This document shows, one piece after another, positions 17,286 through 25,875 of a stretch of DNA of 64,000 nucleotides (within the stretch, counting starts at the first letter, position 1; every line of letters starts with the position of its first letter). The notes beneath the pieces were generated by a model. The model was not told where the DNA came from and ran no database searches. It saw nothing but the letters and a program-made list of their open reading frames with translations. The position numbers and the translations under genes are program-made. The stretch comes from Hyphomicrobiales bacterium (lineage in GTDB: Bacteria; Pseudomonadota; Alphaproteobacteria; Rhizobiales; Rhizobiaceae), in the NCBI GenBank assembly GCA_900472295.1, contig UCIA01000002.1:682001-746000 (forward strand). Direction: 5' to 3'.

Positions 17286-18821
17286 TTGCACCATCTAGAG
17301 AAATGGACGGACTGGCTCTGCGAAGGCAAGGTCGGTCCCTTCAACGCCGCGCTGGTTTGTGTCGCGGCCTATTGCCTCGTCCAGATCGCAATGATGCCGC
17401 TGTTGTCCCATGTCGTGGGAACCGGTGTCGGCGTCGACGATTCCGAACAGCTGATGTACATGCGCTACCTCTGGGCCGGCTATGGCGGCTCGCAGCCGCC
17501 GCTTTACACATGGCTCGCCCGCCTCGTCGCCGGCGTGGTCGGAACCAACATCCTCACGCTCAAGATCGTAAAATACGTCCTGATCGCCGTGGCGCTGGCG
17601 TCGGTTTTCATCGCCGTACGCAGGCTGGGCTATTCGAGCCGGGCCGGCGCCGCGGCATTGTTTGGCCTGCTTTTGTTTCCGCAAATGGTGTGGGAGATGC
17701 AGCATGCCCTCACCCACTCCGTCACCGCCTTCTGTTTTTCGGCAGTGCTGTTTCTTGCGCTCGTCGAACTGGTGCTGCGGCGATCGCTGGTCGCTTATGT
17801 GCTGTTTGGCGTGGCCATGGCCGCCGCCATCCTGTCGAAATACAACAATGTGATCTTCCTCTTCGCGCTGATCGCGGCCACTCTGTCGCTGCGGGAAACG
17901 CGCGGCGCGATCCTGAACCGCCAGTTTCTGGTCAGCGTGGTGGTGGCGGTGCTGCTGTGCCTGCCGACGCTGTACTGGAGCCTGACCTATACCGACCAGT
18001 TGCTGTCGCACAGCGGCGGGTTCGGCATGGCCAAGGGACATGGCGCCATACAAACCGCATTCTACGGACTACGCGGCCTGGGCAAGGCGATCCTCTATTT
18101 CGCCGTGCTGCCGGCCGGCGTATTCTTGGTGGCCTTGCTCATCGCATGGAACAAGGCTGCGCCTGCACCGCAACCGGCTCCTTGGAGCGCAAAGCTGGTG
18201 TGGCGCACCATCGCCTTCGCGCTGGCGGTGACCATCGTGCTTGTCCTGGCGAGTGGGACGACGCAATTTCGCGATCGCTGGATGCTTCCGATCCTCGTCT
18301 TGCTGCCCGTCGCGCTGGCCGTCACCATGGATGCCAGGGGCGACAAGGGCAGGAAGGTGCAGGACATCATCGTCTTTGTCGGTGCGACACTCGCCATTTT
18401 TGTGCTGCCGCTGACCTGGTACACGCATCTCAACGGCGGCGAGAGCCGCGGCAGCATCGTGCGTGTGGACTACAAGTCGCTCTACAGCCAACTGACGGCA
18501 AACGGGCCAGTCCGAACCACGGTATCGAGCTGGCACTGGCTGGGAAATCTGCGTCTCGTCGACCCCGATCTTGTCGTGCTCGATGAGGGCATGCCGGATT
18601 TCGGCCATTTGCTGAAGGAGCCGGCCGTGCTCGTTCTGGCCAATGACAAGGAGCCTGCTGACGCTGTCCTGAAGAGGCTGGACGAGGACGGCTACGCGAC
18701 GGACGGGCCGCCGCAGGAACTTGTCGTACCGATGCTGTTCGGCAGCGACCCGCCCACCCGCACAGTGACGGTCACGCGGTTGAAGAAGAAGGCGGCCACC
18801 ACGGGCGCAGCGCCACAATAA
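17286..18821 (+). CDS. Glycosyltransferase family 39-like polytopic membrane protein
   Basis: A membrane protein of about 511 residues with roughly ten to twelve hydrophobic segments. After the first helix comes the periplasmic loop VGVDDSEQLMYMRYLWAGYG with the acidic pair expected of lipid-phosphosugar-dependent GT-C transferases (PMT/ArnT type), then QPPLYTWLARL. The C-terminal 110 residues are soluble. The donor and acceptor are unknown. The frame opens with a TTG and has no ATG before the first helix, so the start is uncertain. It is sandwiched between the flavoprotein and dddP on one strand with short spacers, but its function does not obviously fit theirs. Confidence 0.75.
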   Translation: MHHLEKWTDWLCEGKVGPFNAALVCVAAYCLVQIAMMPLLSHVVGTGVGVDDSEQLMYMRYLWAGYGGSQPPLYTWLARLVAGVVGTNILTLKIVKYVLIAVALASVFIAVRRLGYSSRAGAAALFGLLLFPQMVWEMQHALTHSVTAFCFSAVLFLALVELVLRRSLVAYVLFGVAMAAAILSKYNNVIFLFALIAATLSLRETRGAILNRQFLVSVVVAVLLCLPTLYWSLTYTDQLLSHSGGFGMAKGHGAIQTAFYGLRGLGKAILYFAVLPAGVFLVALLIAWNKAAPAPQPAPWSAKLVWRTIAFALAVTIVLVLASGTTQFRDRWMLPILVLLPVALAVTMDARGDKGRKVQDIIVFVGATLAIFVLPLTWYTHLNGGESRGSIVRVDYKSLYSQLTANGPVRTTVSSWHWLGNLRLVDPDLVVLDEGMPDFGHLLKEPAVLVLANDKEPADAVLKRLDEDGYATDGPPQELVVPMLFGSDPPTRTVTVTRLKKKAATTGAAPQ

Positions 18822-18839
18822 TATCGGCAGGAGGGGACG

Positions 18840-20183
18840 GTGGAGAAGCAAGGGTTCGGCCGTCACCGCAAGATCATGCCGTTCGAGCTGGGCTCGGTCG
18901 AGGCCTTGCGCGACGCCTCGCGCCAGAAGGCGGCGTCGCTGAACCAGCACGTGCTGGGCTATGGCACGCTGGCCGAGGCCGAATGGCGAACGGCAGGCAT
19001 CGCAGCACCCGACCTTGCCGCCATGCGCAAATACCGGCTCGAGCGCATCCGCGCCGAGCTGAAGCGCCGAAACTATGCCGGCGCCGTGCTCTACGACCCC
19101 GTCAACATCCGCTACGCCACCGATTCGACCAACATGCAGCTCTGGGTCGCGCACAACCCGACCCGCCACTGCTTCGTCGCCGCTGAGGGACCGGTGGTGC
19201 TATTCGACTATTTCTCCTGCGAGCACCTGTCCGACCATTCCGGCGTCGTCGACGAGGTGCGGCCGGCGGTGTCGTGGATGTATCTCTATGGCGGCGAACT
19301 GACCGAACAGAAAGTCCGCCGCTGGGCGGCCGGCATTGCCGATCTGGTCAAAGAGCACGGCGGCGGCAACAACCGCATCGCCGTCGACCACATCAACCCC
19401 GAAGGCGTCGAGGAACTCGCCCGGCTTGGTGTTTCGATCGGCAATGGCGAAGCGGTGATGGAAAACGCGCGGCTGATCAAATCACCGGACGAGATCCTCG
19501 CCATGCGGCGCGCCATCGTGGCCTGCGAAGCAGCGATGGGCGAGATGGAAGCGGCGCTGAAGCCAGGCATTTCCGAGAACGAATTATGGGCCGAGCTGCA
19601 TCGCGGCAACATTGCGCGCGGCGGCGAATGGATCGAGACCCGGCTTCTGGCGTCGGGGCCACGCACCAATCCGTGGTTCCAGGAATGCTCGTCGCGGGTC
19701 ATCGAGGAAGGCGACCTCGTCGCCTTCGACACCGACCTGATCGGCCCCTACGGCTTCTGCGCCGATCTCTCGCGCACATTCCTGTGCGGCGACGCAAGGC
19801 CGTCCAACGAGCAGCGCGATCTCTTCCGCATCGCCGCCGACCAGATCGCCCACAACACGCAATTGATGCAGCCTGGCATTTCCTTCCGCGACCTGGTCGA
19901 ACGCTCGGTGGTGCCGCCGGGAGATTGCTTCCCGACGCGCTACGGCGTGCTCTATCACGGCGTCGGTCTGGCCGACGAATATCCGACCTTGCCGCATGCC
20001 AGCGACTGGACGCCGGACACGCCCGACGGCGTTCTGGAACCGGGCATGGTGCTGTGCGTGGAAAGCTATATCGGCCGGCTCGGCGGACGCGAGGGCGTCA
20101 AGATCGAGGAGCAAATCCTGATCACCGAGACCGGCAACCAGCAGCTGTCAACCTACAAGCTGGATGCGCGGCTGCTCGGCTAG
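18840..20183 (+). CDS. dddP: DMSP lyase DddP (M24 peptidase-fold)
   Basis: A 447-residue protein of the M24 metallopeptidase fold that closely matches what I remember of DddP, which cleaves dimethylsulfoniopropionate into dimethyl sulfide and acrylate. Diagnostic stretches are IRYATDSTNMQLW (residues 90-102) and GGEWIETRLLASGPRTNPWF (261-280). The expected di-iron ligands are D297, D299, D309, H373, E408 and E423, and the catalytic Asp is D379. All sit exactly two positions after the numbers I recall for the Ruegeria enzyme (295, 297, 307, 371, 406, 421 and 377). The GTG start follows a strong AGGAGGGG site. The TAG stop abuts the IS630 insertion. Confidence 0.88.
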   Translation: MEKQGFGRHRKIMPFELGSVEALRDASRQKAASLNQHVLGYGTLAEAEWRTAGIAAPDLAAMRKYRLERIRAELKRRNYAGAVLYDPVNIRYATDSTNMQLWVAHNPTRHCFVAAEGPVVLFDYFSCEHLSDHSGVVDEVRPAVSWMYLYGGELTEQKVRRWAAGIADLVKEHGGGNNRIAVDHINPEGVEELARLGVSIGNGEAVMENARLIKSPDEILAMRRAIVACEAAMGEMEAALKPGISENELWAELHRGNIARGGEWIETRLLASGPRTNPWFQECSSRVIEEGDLVAFDTDLIGPYGFCADLSRTFLCGDARPSNEQRDLFRIAADQIAHNTQLMQPGISFRDLVERSVVPPGDCFPTRYGVLYHGVGLADEYPTLPHASDWTPDTPDGVLEPGMVLCVESYIGRLGGREGVKIEEQILITETGNQQLSTYKLDARLLG

Positions 20184-21225
20184 AGCGTTTCACGTTTTTA
20201 CGGAAGCGTACCCGGCGTTTTCGAAGTAGTTCCTGCATTCGGCTGCCTCGATCGTTTCGACGAGGTGGCCGATGTGGCGCCAAGTATCCTCGACGGTGCG
20301 TTTTTGGGCCTGGCGCATCCAGTGTTTGATCTTGCCGAAGGCCTGCTCGATCGGATTGAGATCGGGAGAGTAAGCTGGCAGATACCAGAGCCTTGCGCCG
20401 GCAGCCTTGATCATCTGCCTGATGGCAGCTGCCTTATGACTTCCCAGATTATCCATGACGACGATATCGCCGGGCTTCAGCACGGCGATGAGCTGTTGCT
20501 CGACATAGGCCCGGAAGCATTCGCCGTTGATAGGTCCGTCGAAGACGCAAGGTGCTGCGAGCCGATCCCAGCGCAACGCGCCCAGAAAGGTCAGCGTGCG
20601 CCAGTGGCCGTGCGGAGCCAGGCCGCGCAGCCGCTTTCCCTTCGGCCCCCAACCGCGCAGCGGAGCCATGTTGGTCTCCAGGTCTCATCGATGAAGACCA
20701 GGCACTGCGGATCAAGGCCTGTCTGCCAGGATCGCCAGCGTTGGCGACGGCGGGCAATATCGCTCCGCGCCTGCTCAAGGGCGAACAGTGTTTTTTTTGA
20801 AGCTCAGCCCCTCGCGGCGCAGAAACGACCACACTGCGTTGTGCGAGACCTTGACCCCGCGACCGGCCAACTCATCCTTCAGACCGTGCAGCGTCAGATG
20901 CGGCATCTCACGTATACGCCCCTCGATGAAGGCACGGTGCGGTTCCAGAACCCTCTTGCGATGCCCGCCCATCTTGCCAGGCGCAACCGAACCAGTCGCC
21001 CCATGACGCTGCAATAACTTCACTGCTGCGGAAATCGAAATGCCGAACCGTTTGGCGGCCGAGCGGCGGCTCTCGCCACCCAAAACCGCCGCCACCACCC
21101 GTTCGCGAAGATCATTCGAAAGAGGTCGCGTCATCAGATGCTGGCCTCCAATCCAGCCAGCATCTTGAATCACAAAACCGACAAATCGGGAATCCCCTTC
21201 GATTCCATCAAGGCGTGAACCGCTC
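20183..21225 (-). mobile_element. IS630-family insertion sequence
   Basis: About 1.04 kb flanked by TA dinucleotides (20181-20182 and 21226-21227), the target duplication typical of IS630/Tc1. The terminal inverted repeats are GAGCGTTTCACG at 20183 and its complement at 21214-21225, matching 11 of 12 with weaker similarity further in. The transposase gene fills the element on the minus strand and ends inside the left repeat. The insertion lies between dddP and a PhnD-like gene that converge. Its right repeat now encodes the last five residues and stop of the PhnD-like protein. Confidence 0.85.
20190..21134 (-). pseudogene. IS630 transposase, frame-disrupted
   Basis: The N-terminal part (start 21134, MTRPLSNDLRERVVAAVLGG) has the helix-turn-helix typical of IS630 and runs to SFKKNTVRP, where it stops at about 20776. 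A run of eight A residues (20791-20798, minus strand) is a likely slip site: a frame change there gives KKTLFALEQARSD and reaches FIDETW, the first catalytic Asp. A second break follows: about four bases appear to be lost between ETW and TNMAPLRGWGPKGKRL (near 20675-20690). The last part (20669-20190) has VVMDNLGSHK and NPIEQAFGKIK, the second Asp and the Glu of the DDE triad. The first shift may be programmed; the second should inactivate it. Confidence 0.8.
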
Positions 21226-22020
21226 TAGTCCGGCAAGCGCTTCGCGCATTGCCCGGATCGTCTTCTCCGGCGTCGTCCTGGCGGTGATGTAGGGCAGGCC
21301 TTTGCGCCGTGCCGTCCAGCCGACGACCACAACCTTTTGCGCCGCCGGTTCGAAACGCTGCGCCAGCGCCCAGCTTTCACAGTCGATCGCCGCGATGTCC
21401 GCCTTGCCCTCCGCGACAGTGACGATCGAGGCGCGGTGGCCGCCGCTTGCGCTGCGTGAGGCAAAGATATCGAGACTCTCGCCGGCCGACTGCAGATCGC
21501 GCGTCAGCCCGATAATTCCCGACATCGAATCGAGGCCGTTGAAGGTGAAGCGCTTGCCACGGATCAGATCGAGTGGCAGCGAGGCCTTGCCGTCCGCAGG
21601 TGAGCGCACCTCTGGCCCCTCGCCTGTCCGCATCACCAGCGCGCTCGAATAGAGCTCGCCCTGCCCGCCTTCACAGGCATCGTAGCTCGGCTGTCCGACC
21701 ACCTGCACATGCTTGGACAGCCCAAGCTCCATCGGCCCCCAGCAGGTCTGCGCGAACAGCAGCGCCGGATGCAGCCAAAGCTGGTGATAGTCGAGTTCGT
21801 TCGGCGGCAGCGTCGCTGGATCGGGCGCAATCAGTCTGCCCTCGGCGTCGTGGATGCCGCCCGGCACCGGCGGCAGGTCGCCATTGCGGCGCACGATGGC
21901 TTCAGGCGCATCGATGCCCTTTTGCCGGAAGGCCTCGCGCAACCCTGCCCATTGCGCGTCGACCTCGCCGCGCACCTCGGGCCAGTCATACATCGGCAGT
22001 GCCGCAATCGATTCACTCAT
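21208..22020 (-). CDS. PhnD/SsuA-like substrate-binding fold protein without signal peptide
   Basis: A 270-residue protein of the PhnD/phosphonate-type periplasmic binding fold. Landmarks are LLFAQTCWGPM, VQVVGQPSYDACEGGQGELYSSALV near residues 105-130, FNGLDSMSGIIGLTRDL, and KADIAAIDCESWALAQ near 210. No hydrophobic signal sequence precedes the fold, and no permease or ATPase gene adjoins it, so it may be a cytoplasmic sensor or enzyme rather than a transporter part. The final residues ERFTP and the TGA are supplied by the inverted repeat of the neighbouring IS630 copy. The ATG at 22020 is preferred over an upstream TTG. Confidence 0.75.
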   Translation of the reverse strand: MSESIAALPMYDWPEVRGEVDAQWAGLREAFRQKGIDAPEAIVRRNGDLPPVPGGIHDAEGRLIAPDPATLPPNELDYHQLWLHPALLFAQTCWGPMELGLSKHVQVVGQPSYDACEGGQGELYSSALVMRTGEGPEVRSPADGKASLPLDLIRGKRFTFNGLDSMSGIIGLTRDLQSAGESLDIFASRSASGGHRASIVTVAEGKADIAAIDCESWALAQRFEPAAQKVVVVGWTARRKGLPYITARTTPEKTIRAMREALAGLERFTP

Positions 22021-22105
22021 GCCGACACTCAATCATCATGTCTCGGGAAAGGCTCGCAAAAACGCGGCGTCCAATCAGAATTGGCCGACACGGTATGCCC
22101 GGGGA

Positions 22106-23122
22106 TTATTCCTTGGGCGGCTCGGCGGGAACCGGCGCACTGCCGAGCCCACTAATGCTGCGCGCCCTGACGCGCGGCTTGAACGCCCTGCCCGGCTCGG
22201 CCTGGCGCCGCAGCACCGGGTGCACGATCGGCTCCTTGGCCTTGAAGGCGTAGGCTTTGATCAGCGCGAAATAATTCGGGTAGGCATAGCCATTGTTCAT
22301 CCGCAGCCACTCGTCGCGGCGCTCGCGGAATATTTTCGGCAGTTCGTACCAGGCAACCGTCGGGGTCTTGTGGTGGACGAAGTGCAAATTGTTGTTGAGG
22401 AACAGGAACGACAGCGGCGAGCGCTCGACGATCACCGTGCGACCCTCCGGGTGTTCCGACCATTGATGCTCGGCATAGGTGCGGATCGAGATCAGCGACT
22501 GGCCGAGCCAGACCGGCACCAGCACATAGAGCCACAGCGGAATGCCGAAGCCGAACTGGACGACCGGCAACACCACTGCCAGGCCAATCGCATGCAGCAG
22601 CCATGCCTTGCGGATCGCCTTATCGCCGGCAATCACATGCTTCGCGTCATCGATGAAGAAGCCGATGCAGGACAACCAGGGACCTAACACCAGGCGACCA
22701 GCCATCGTGTTGTTGACCTTGAGCAGGAACTTCATCAGCGTCGGCATCTCCTCATGCATCCAGAGCGCCTGGTAATAGCTCTCGGGATCGTCGAGCGGAT
22801 CGGTCAGCCGCTCATCGGCATGGTGGCGAAGATGAATGGTCTTGAAACGGCGGAATGGCCAGGTCAGGCCGATCGGCAGGAAAACGAAGGCTTCGTTGAC
22901 CAGCGCATTGCGGGTCGGATGGCCGTGCAGCACCTCGTGCATGATCGAGGACTGCAACGCCAGCGTCAGAGCCATGACACCCAAAGCGAGAATGGGATAG
23001 GAGGGCCAGAGGAAGAGTCCGGCGGCAAACCATATGCCGTAGCAGAAGAGAGCAAGAACCACAGTCGGCCATTCAATGGCCGGTTTGCTGCTTCGACGGA
23101 TGCTCTTGCCTGCACTTGCCAT
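22106..23122 (-). CDS. Membrane fatty acid desaturase
   Basis: An integral-membrane di-iron desaturase of about 338 residues. The three histidine boxes are present: HEVLHGH near residue 63, HLRHH near 97, and HFVHH near 265. Hydrophobic segments flank them, and the C-terminal tail of about 40 residues is basic and proline-rich. It would introduce a double bond into an acyl chain or hydroxylate a lipid; the position is unknown. It is transcribed divergently from the XRE regulator at 23353. A GTG four codons upstream is a possible alternative start. Confidence 0.88.
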   Translation of the reverse strand: MASAGKSIRRSSKPAIEWPTVVLALFCYGIWFAAGLFLWPSYPILALGVMALTLALQSSIMHEVLHGHPTRNALVNEAFVFLPIGLTWPFRRFKTIHLRHHADERLTDPLDDPESYYQALWMHEEMPTLMKFLLKVNNTMAGRLVLGPWLSCIGFFIDDAKHVIAGDKAIRKAWLLHAIGLAVVLPVVQFGFGIPLWLYVLVPVWLGQSLISIRTYAEHQWSEHPEGRTVIVERSPLSFLFLNNNLHFVHHKTPTVAWYELPKIFRERRDEWLRMNNGYAYPNYFALIKAYAFKAKEPIVHPVLRRQAEPGRAFKPRVRARSISGLGSAPVPAEPPKE

Positions 23123-23252
23123 GCTATCGACCACTGTCCTTCAGTCGCCGGAACGCCAATTGGCTCCTGACAGCATAGTGTCAGGAGAAATGATTCCACT
23201 CAACGAGACAAAGTGCACAAAATGTTGCCATTGCGCATTTTTGGCTGCATAT

Positions 23253-23271
23253 GTTGTATATTGTAAACAAC
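23253..23271. promoter_or_regulatory. Candidate operator GTTGT-N9-ACAAC
   Basis: An AT-rich dyad in otherwise GC-rich sequence lies 80 bases before the XRE regulator and 130 bases before the divergent desaturase start. It is a reasonable autoregulatory site for the XRE protein. There is only one copy, so this remains a guess. Confidence 0.35.
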
Positions 23272-23352
23272 CCTAGGGATTCATTTACGCCTGGAGAGGC
23301 CGATCAGTGGCCTCGGCGCAAATTTTTCCTAACATCGCGCGGAGAACGAACA

Positions 23353-24210
23353 GTGGACAAACGGGATCTGTCAGCAATCTTTCGGGAGCGGCTGAAGCTG
23401 CTCCTGACACGATCCGATCTCAACCAGTCGGCCTTCGCGTCAGCGGTCGGCATCGACCGCTCGGCGCTGTCGCAGTTGATGTCCGGCGCCTCGACGCGCC
23501 TGCCGCGCGCCGAAACGCTGCTCAACATCGCCGCCGAGTTCAAGATATCGCTGGACTGGCTGCTTGGCCTCTCCCAGGACGAAGGCGTCACCGGCGAAAT
23601 CCGCGAAAGCCTGGAGATCGAGGAAGCACGCGACGGTTTCGACCGCACGCTGCTGGCCAAATGGTTCGCGGAAGCGGCGGGCACCAAGATCCGCTATGTA
23701 CCAGCCGGCATTCCCGATCTTCTGCGAACCCACGCCCTCGTCGACTACGAAGCCAACATCACCAACCGCAGCCGTCTGACGCAGGCCAACGAAACCCAAT
23801 ACCGCATCGAATACAACCGGCGCCCGGAGACCGACATGGAGGTCTGCATGCCGCGCCACACGCTGGAGATCTTTGCGCGCGGCCTTGGCGTCTGGGACCG
23901 TTTTCCCGAGGCCGACCGCCGACAGCAGCTCGACCATATGGCAACGCTGCTTGACGATCTCTACCCGACTTTCCGGCTGTTTCTCTATGACGGTCGCATG
24001 CGCTATTCCATCCCGCTGACCATCTTCGGTCCCTATCGCGCTGCCATCTATGTCGGTGACATGTATGTGGTGCTGAACGCCACCCAGCCGGTGCAGGCGC
24101 TGACCCAGCATTTCGACAATCTGATCCGCGCCGCCGACATCAACCCGCACGAGGCCGCGGCCTACGCCCGCAATCTGGCCGGCGCGTCGTTCCCGTCGGG
24201 TTCCGCCTGA
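23353..24210 (+). CDS. XRE-family helix-turn-helix transcriptional regulator
   Basis: A 285-residue regulator. An N-terminal lambda-repressor-like domain (residues 5-70) has the helix-turn-helix LNQSAFASAVGIDRSALSQL and then TLLNIAAEFKISLDWLLGL. The remaining 200 residues form a sensing domain I cannot name, with the conserved-looking stretches PRHTLEIFARGLGVWDRFPE and RYSIPLTIFGPYRAAIYVGD. The GTG start is supported by GGAG eight bases upstream; longer in-frame extensions are not credible. It lies between a desaturase and the betaine-homocysteine methyltransferase gene, so it may control one or both. Confidence 0.88.
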   Translation: MDKRDLSAIFRERLKLLLTRSDLNQSAFASAVGIDRSALSQLMSGASTRLPRAETLLNIAAEFKISLDWLLGLSQDEGVTGEIRESLEIEEARDGFDRTLLAKWFAEAAGTKIRYVPAGIPDLLRTHALVDYEANITNRSRLTQANETQYRIEYNRRPETDMEVCMPRHTLEIFARGLGVWDRFPEADRRQQLDHMATLLDDLYPTFRLFLYDGRMRYSIPLTIFGPYRAAIYVGDMYVVLNATQPVQALTQHFDNLIRAADINPHEAAAYARNLAGASFPSGSA

Positions 24211-24271
24211 TCGCCAACGCCCGCGGAAAGGCGCGCAGCGCGGCAATTGCGGATCGCAGACACATTGACTG

Positions 24272-24293
24272 GACATAAAGACTTGTTTATATC
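24272..24293. promoter_or_regulatory. Palindrome GACATAAAG-N4-GTTTATATC
   Basis: An imperfect dyad 33 bases upstream of the betaine-homocysteine methyltransferase start. It closely matches the perfect dyad GATATAAAG-N5-CTTTATATC before the methyl-THF methyltransferase gene at 38929. A shared methionine-cycle regulator, possibly of the SAH-responsive ArsR type, is suggested. Confidence 0.6.
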
Positions 24294-24326
24294 CTTATTC
24301 CATTCAAAAATCTGAAAGCCGATCCG

Positions 24327-25349
24327 ATGACCGCCACCAACCCCATCGATGCACTGCTGGCCGAAAAGGGCGTTCTGCTGGCCGATGGCGCCACCGGCAC
24401 CAATTTGTTTGCCATGGGCCTGGAAGCCGGCGAAGCGCCGGAGCTGCTCAACGAGACCGCGCCCGCAACCATCGCCAGCCTGCACCAGAATTTCGTCGAT
24501 GCCGGCGCCGACATCATCCTGACCAACTCCTTCGGCGGCACCCGCCACCGGCTGAAGCTGCATCATGCGCAGGATCGCGTGCATGCGCTGAACAAGCGGG
24601 CCGCCGAGATCGCCCGTGACGTCGCTGACAAGGCCGGCAGAAAAGTCATCGTCGCCGGCTCGGTCGGCCCGACCGGCGAGTTGCTGGTGCCGCTTGGCGC
24701 CATGACCTATGACGAGGCGGTCGAGGCCTTTGCCGAACAGATCGAGGGCCTGAAGGAAGGCGGCGCCGAAGTCGCCTGGATCGAGACCATGTCGGCGCCG
24801 GACGAAATCCGCGCTGCCGCCGAAGCCGCCATCCGCGTCGGCCTGCCCTATACCTATACCGGCTCCTTCGACACCGCCGGCCGCACCATGATGGGGCTGT
24901 TGCCCAGGGATATCCACGGCGTCGTCGACGGGCTGTCGCAAAACCCGCTTGGCGTCGGCGCCAATTGCGGTGTCGGCGCCTCCGACATCCTGGCTTCGCT
25001 GCTCGACATGAGCGAGGCCAGGCCCGAGGCGACGCTTATCGTCAAGGGCAATTGCGGCATCCCCGAATTCCGCGGCACCGAGATCCACTATTCCGGCACG
25101 CCGGAGCTGATGGCCGACTATGTCAGGCTGGCGGTCGACGGCGGCGCGAAGATCATCGGCGGCTGCTGCGGCACCTCGTTCGAGCACCTTGCCGCCATGC
25201 GCAAGGCGCTCGACGCACACACCAAGGCGGATCGCCCGACCGTCGCGGCAATCGTCGAGCGCATCGGTCCGATGCGCAACAAGGTGGCGACGGAAAACAC
25301 CGCCGAGACCAGCGAAGCCCGCCGCGAACGCCGCCGCAGCCGCGCCTGA
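24327..25349 (+). CDS. bmt: Betaine-homocysteine S-methyltransferase
   Basis: A 340-residue cytoplasmic zinc enzyme that moves a methyl group from glycine betaine (or another methyl donor) to homocysteine, giving methionine and dimethylglycine. The barrel starts with LLADGATGTNLFAMGL. The zinc ligands are the Cys of GANCGVGASD near residue 212 and the Cys pair of IIGGCCGTSFEHL near 275. Length and motif order fit the bacterial Bmt type rather than the N-terminal domain of a complete MetH. The C-terminal 25 residues are charged and arginine-rich. It follows the XRE regulator, has its own palindrome upstream, and produces the substrate of the dimethylglycine-oxidising enzymes. Confidence 0.88.
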   Translation: MTATNPIDALLAEKGVLLADGATGTNLFAMGLEAGEAPELLNETAPATIASLHQNFVDAGADIILTNSFGGTRHRLKLHHAQDRVHALNKRAAEIARDVADKAGRKVIVAGSVGPTGELLVPLGAMTYDEAVEAFAEQIEGLKEGGAEVAWIETMSAPDEIRAAAEAAIRVGLPYTYTGSFDTAGRTMMGLLPRDIHGVVDGLSQNPLGVGANCGVGASDILASLLDMSEARPEATLIVKGNCGIPEFRGTEIHYSGTPELMADYVRLAVDGGAKIIGGCCGTSFEHLAAMRKALDAHTKADRPTVAAIVERIGPMRNKVATENTAETSEARRERRRSRA

Positions 25350-25350
25350 T

Positions 25351-25617
25351 TTATTCGCTGTTTTCAGCGTAGCGCGACAGCGCCGTCTTGAAATCCGAGA
25401 CGTTGCTGTCGCTGTTGGCACCCATCGTCATTAGGGTATCGGATGACTGCGGGTTGCCGATCTGCTCCAGCATGACGCGGAAGCGGTCATTGTTCAGCGC
25501 CGACATCGCGGTGTGGCGAGCCTGTGCGACATCATTGCTGATGCGCTCGGATTCCGGCGACAGCGATCCCGCCCCCTGCGCGTTTCTCACAGGCGGCGTG
25601 GTATTTCCGATGTTCAT
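25351..25617 (-). CDS. Small hypothetical protein
   Basis: An 88-residue hydrophilic protein (MNIGNTTPPVRNAQGAGSLS at the start) with no signal peptide or membrane segment. The middle (residues 30-60) is probably helical, and the sequence is rich in Asn, Ser and Met. It converges with the betaine-homocysteine methyltransferase gene, whose stop lies one base from its own. I do not recognise a family. Confidence 0.6.
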   Translation of the reverse strand: MNIGNTTPPVRNAQGAGSLSPESERISNDVAQARHTAMSALNNDRFRVMLEQIGNPQSSDTLMTMGANSDSNVSDFKTALSRYAENSE

Positions 25618-25760
25618 GATCTGCAATTCCCGGCCCCCTCAAGCCCAATCCCGGCACACTGAATAGCAGCCGGGCATTGCGATGATGTTCCGGAAAAGCC
25701 ACGCAATTTAACGATTCTGTCCGAAGCTGGCCAGAAATCGATTATCTCGAACAATTCGGG

Positions 25761-25803
25761 TAAAAAGAAAAAAGGCCGGCAAGGGAAAGATCCCTCGCCG
25801 GCC
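25761..25803 (-). terminator. Terminator of the VWA gene
   Basis: A long stem GGCCGGC-A-AGGGA with TCCCT-C-GCCGGCC around AAGA is followed, reading on the minus strand, by TTTTTTCTTTTT. It lies about 70 bases after the VWA gene stop. Confidence 0.85.
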
Positions 25804-25818
25804 TGCCTCACCCGCCCA

Positions 25819-25866
25819 TAGCCGGTTCCCCGTATCAGAACGACCCCCGTCTGAAAGGAACCGGCT
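25819..25866. other. Second hairpin after the VWA gene
   Basis: A perfect 10-base stem AGCCGGTTCC/GGAACCGGCT encloses a smaller TCAGA/TCTGA dyad. It lies between the VWA stop and the terminator. It has no T-run, so it may be an RNA stability element or a transcript 3' structure. Confidence 0.55.
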
Positions 25867-25875
25867 GTATTGCCA

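Noticed and set aside
13824..17294. A 1156-codon open frame on the minus strand
   Set aside because: It lies antisense to the mttB copy and the dimethylglycine-dehydrogenase-like gene, whose proteins are clearly recognisable. Its translation is His/Asp/Arg-rich without any domain, as expected from GC-biased codons read backwards.
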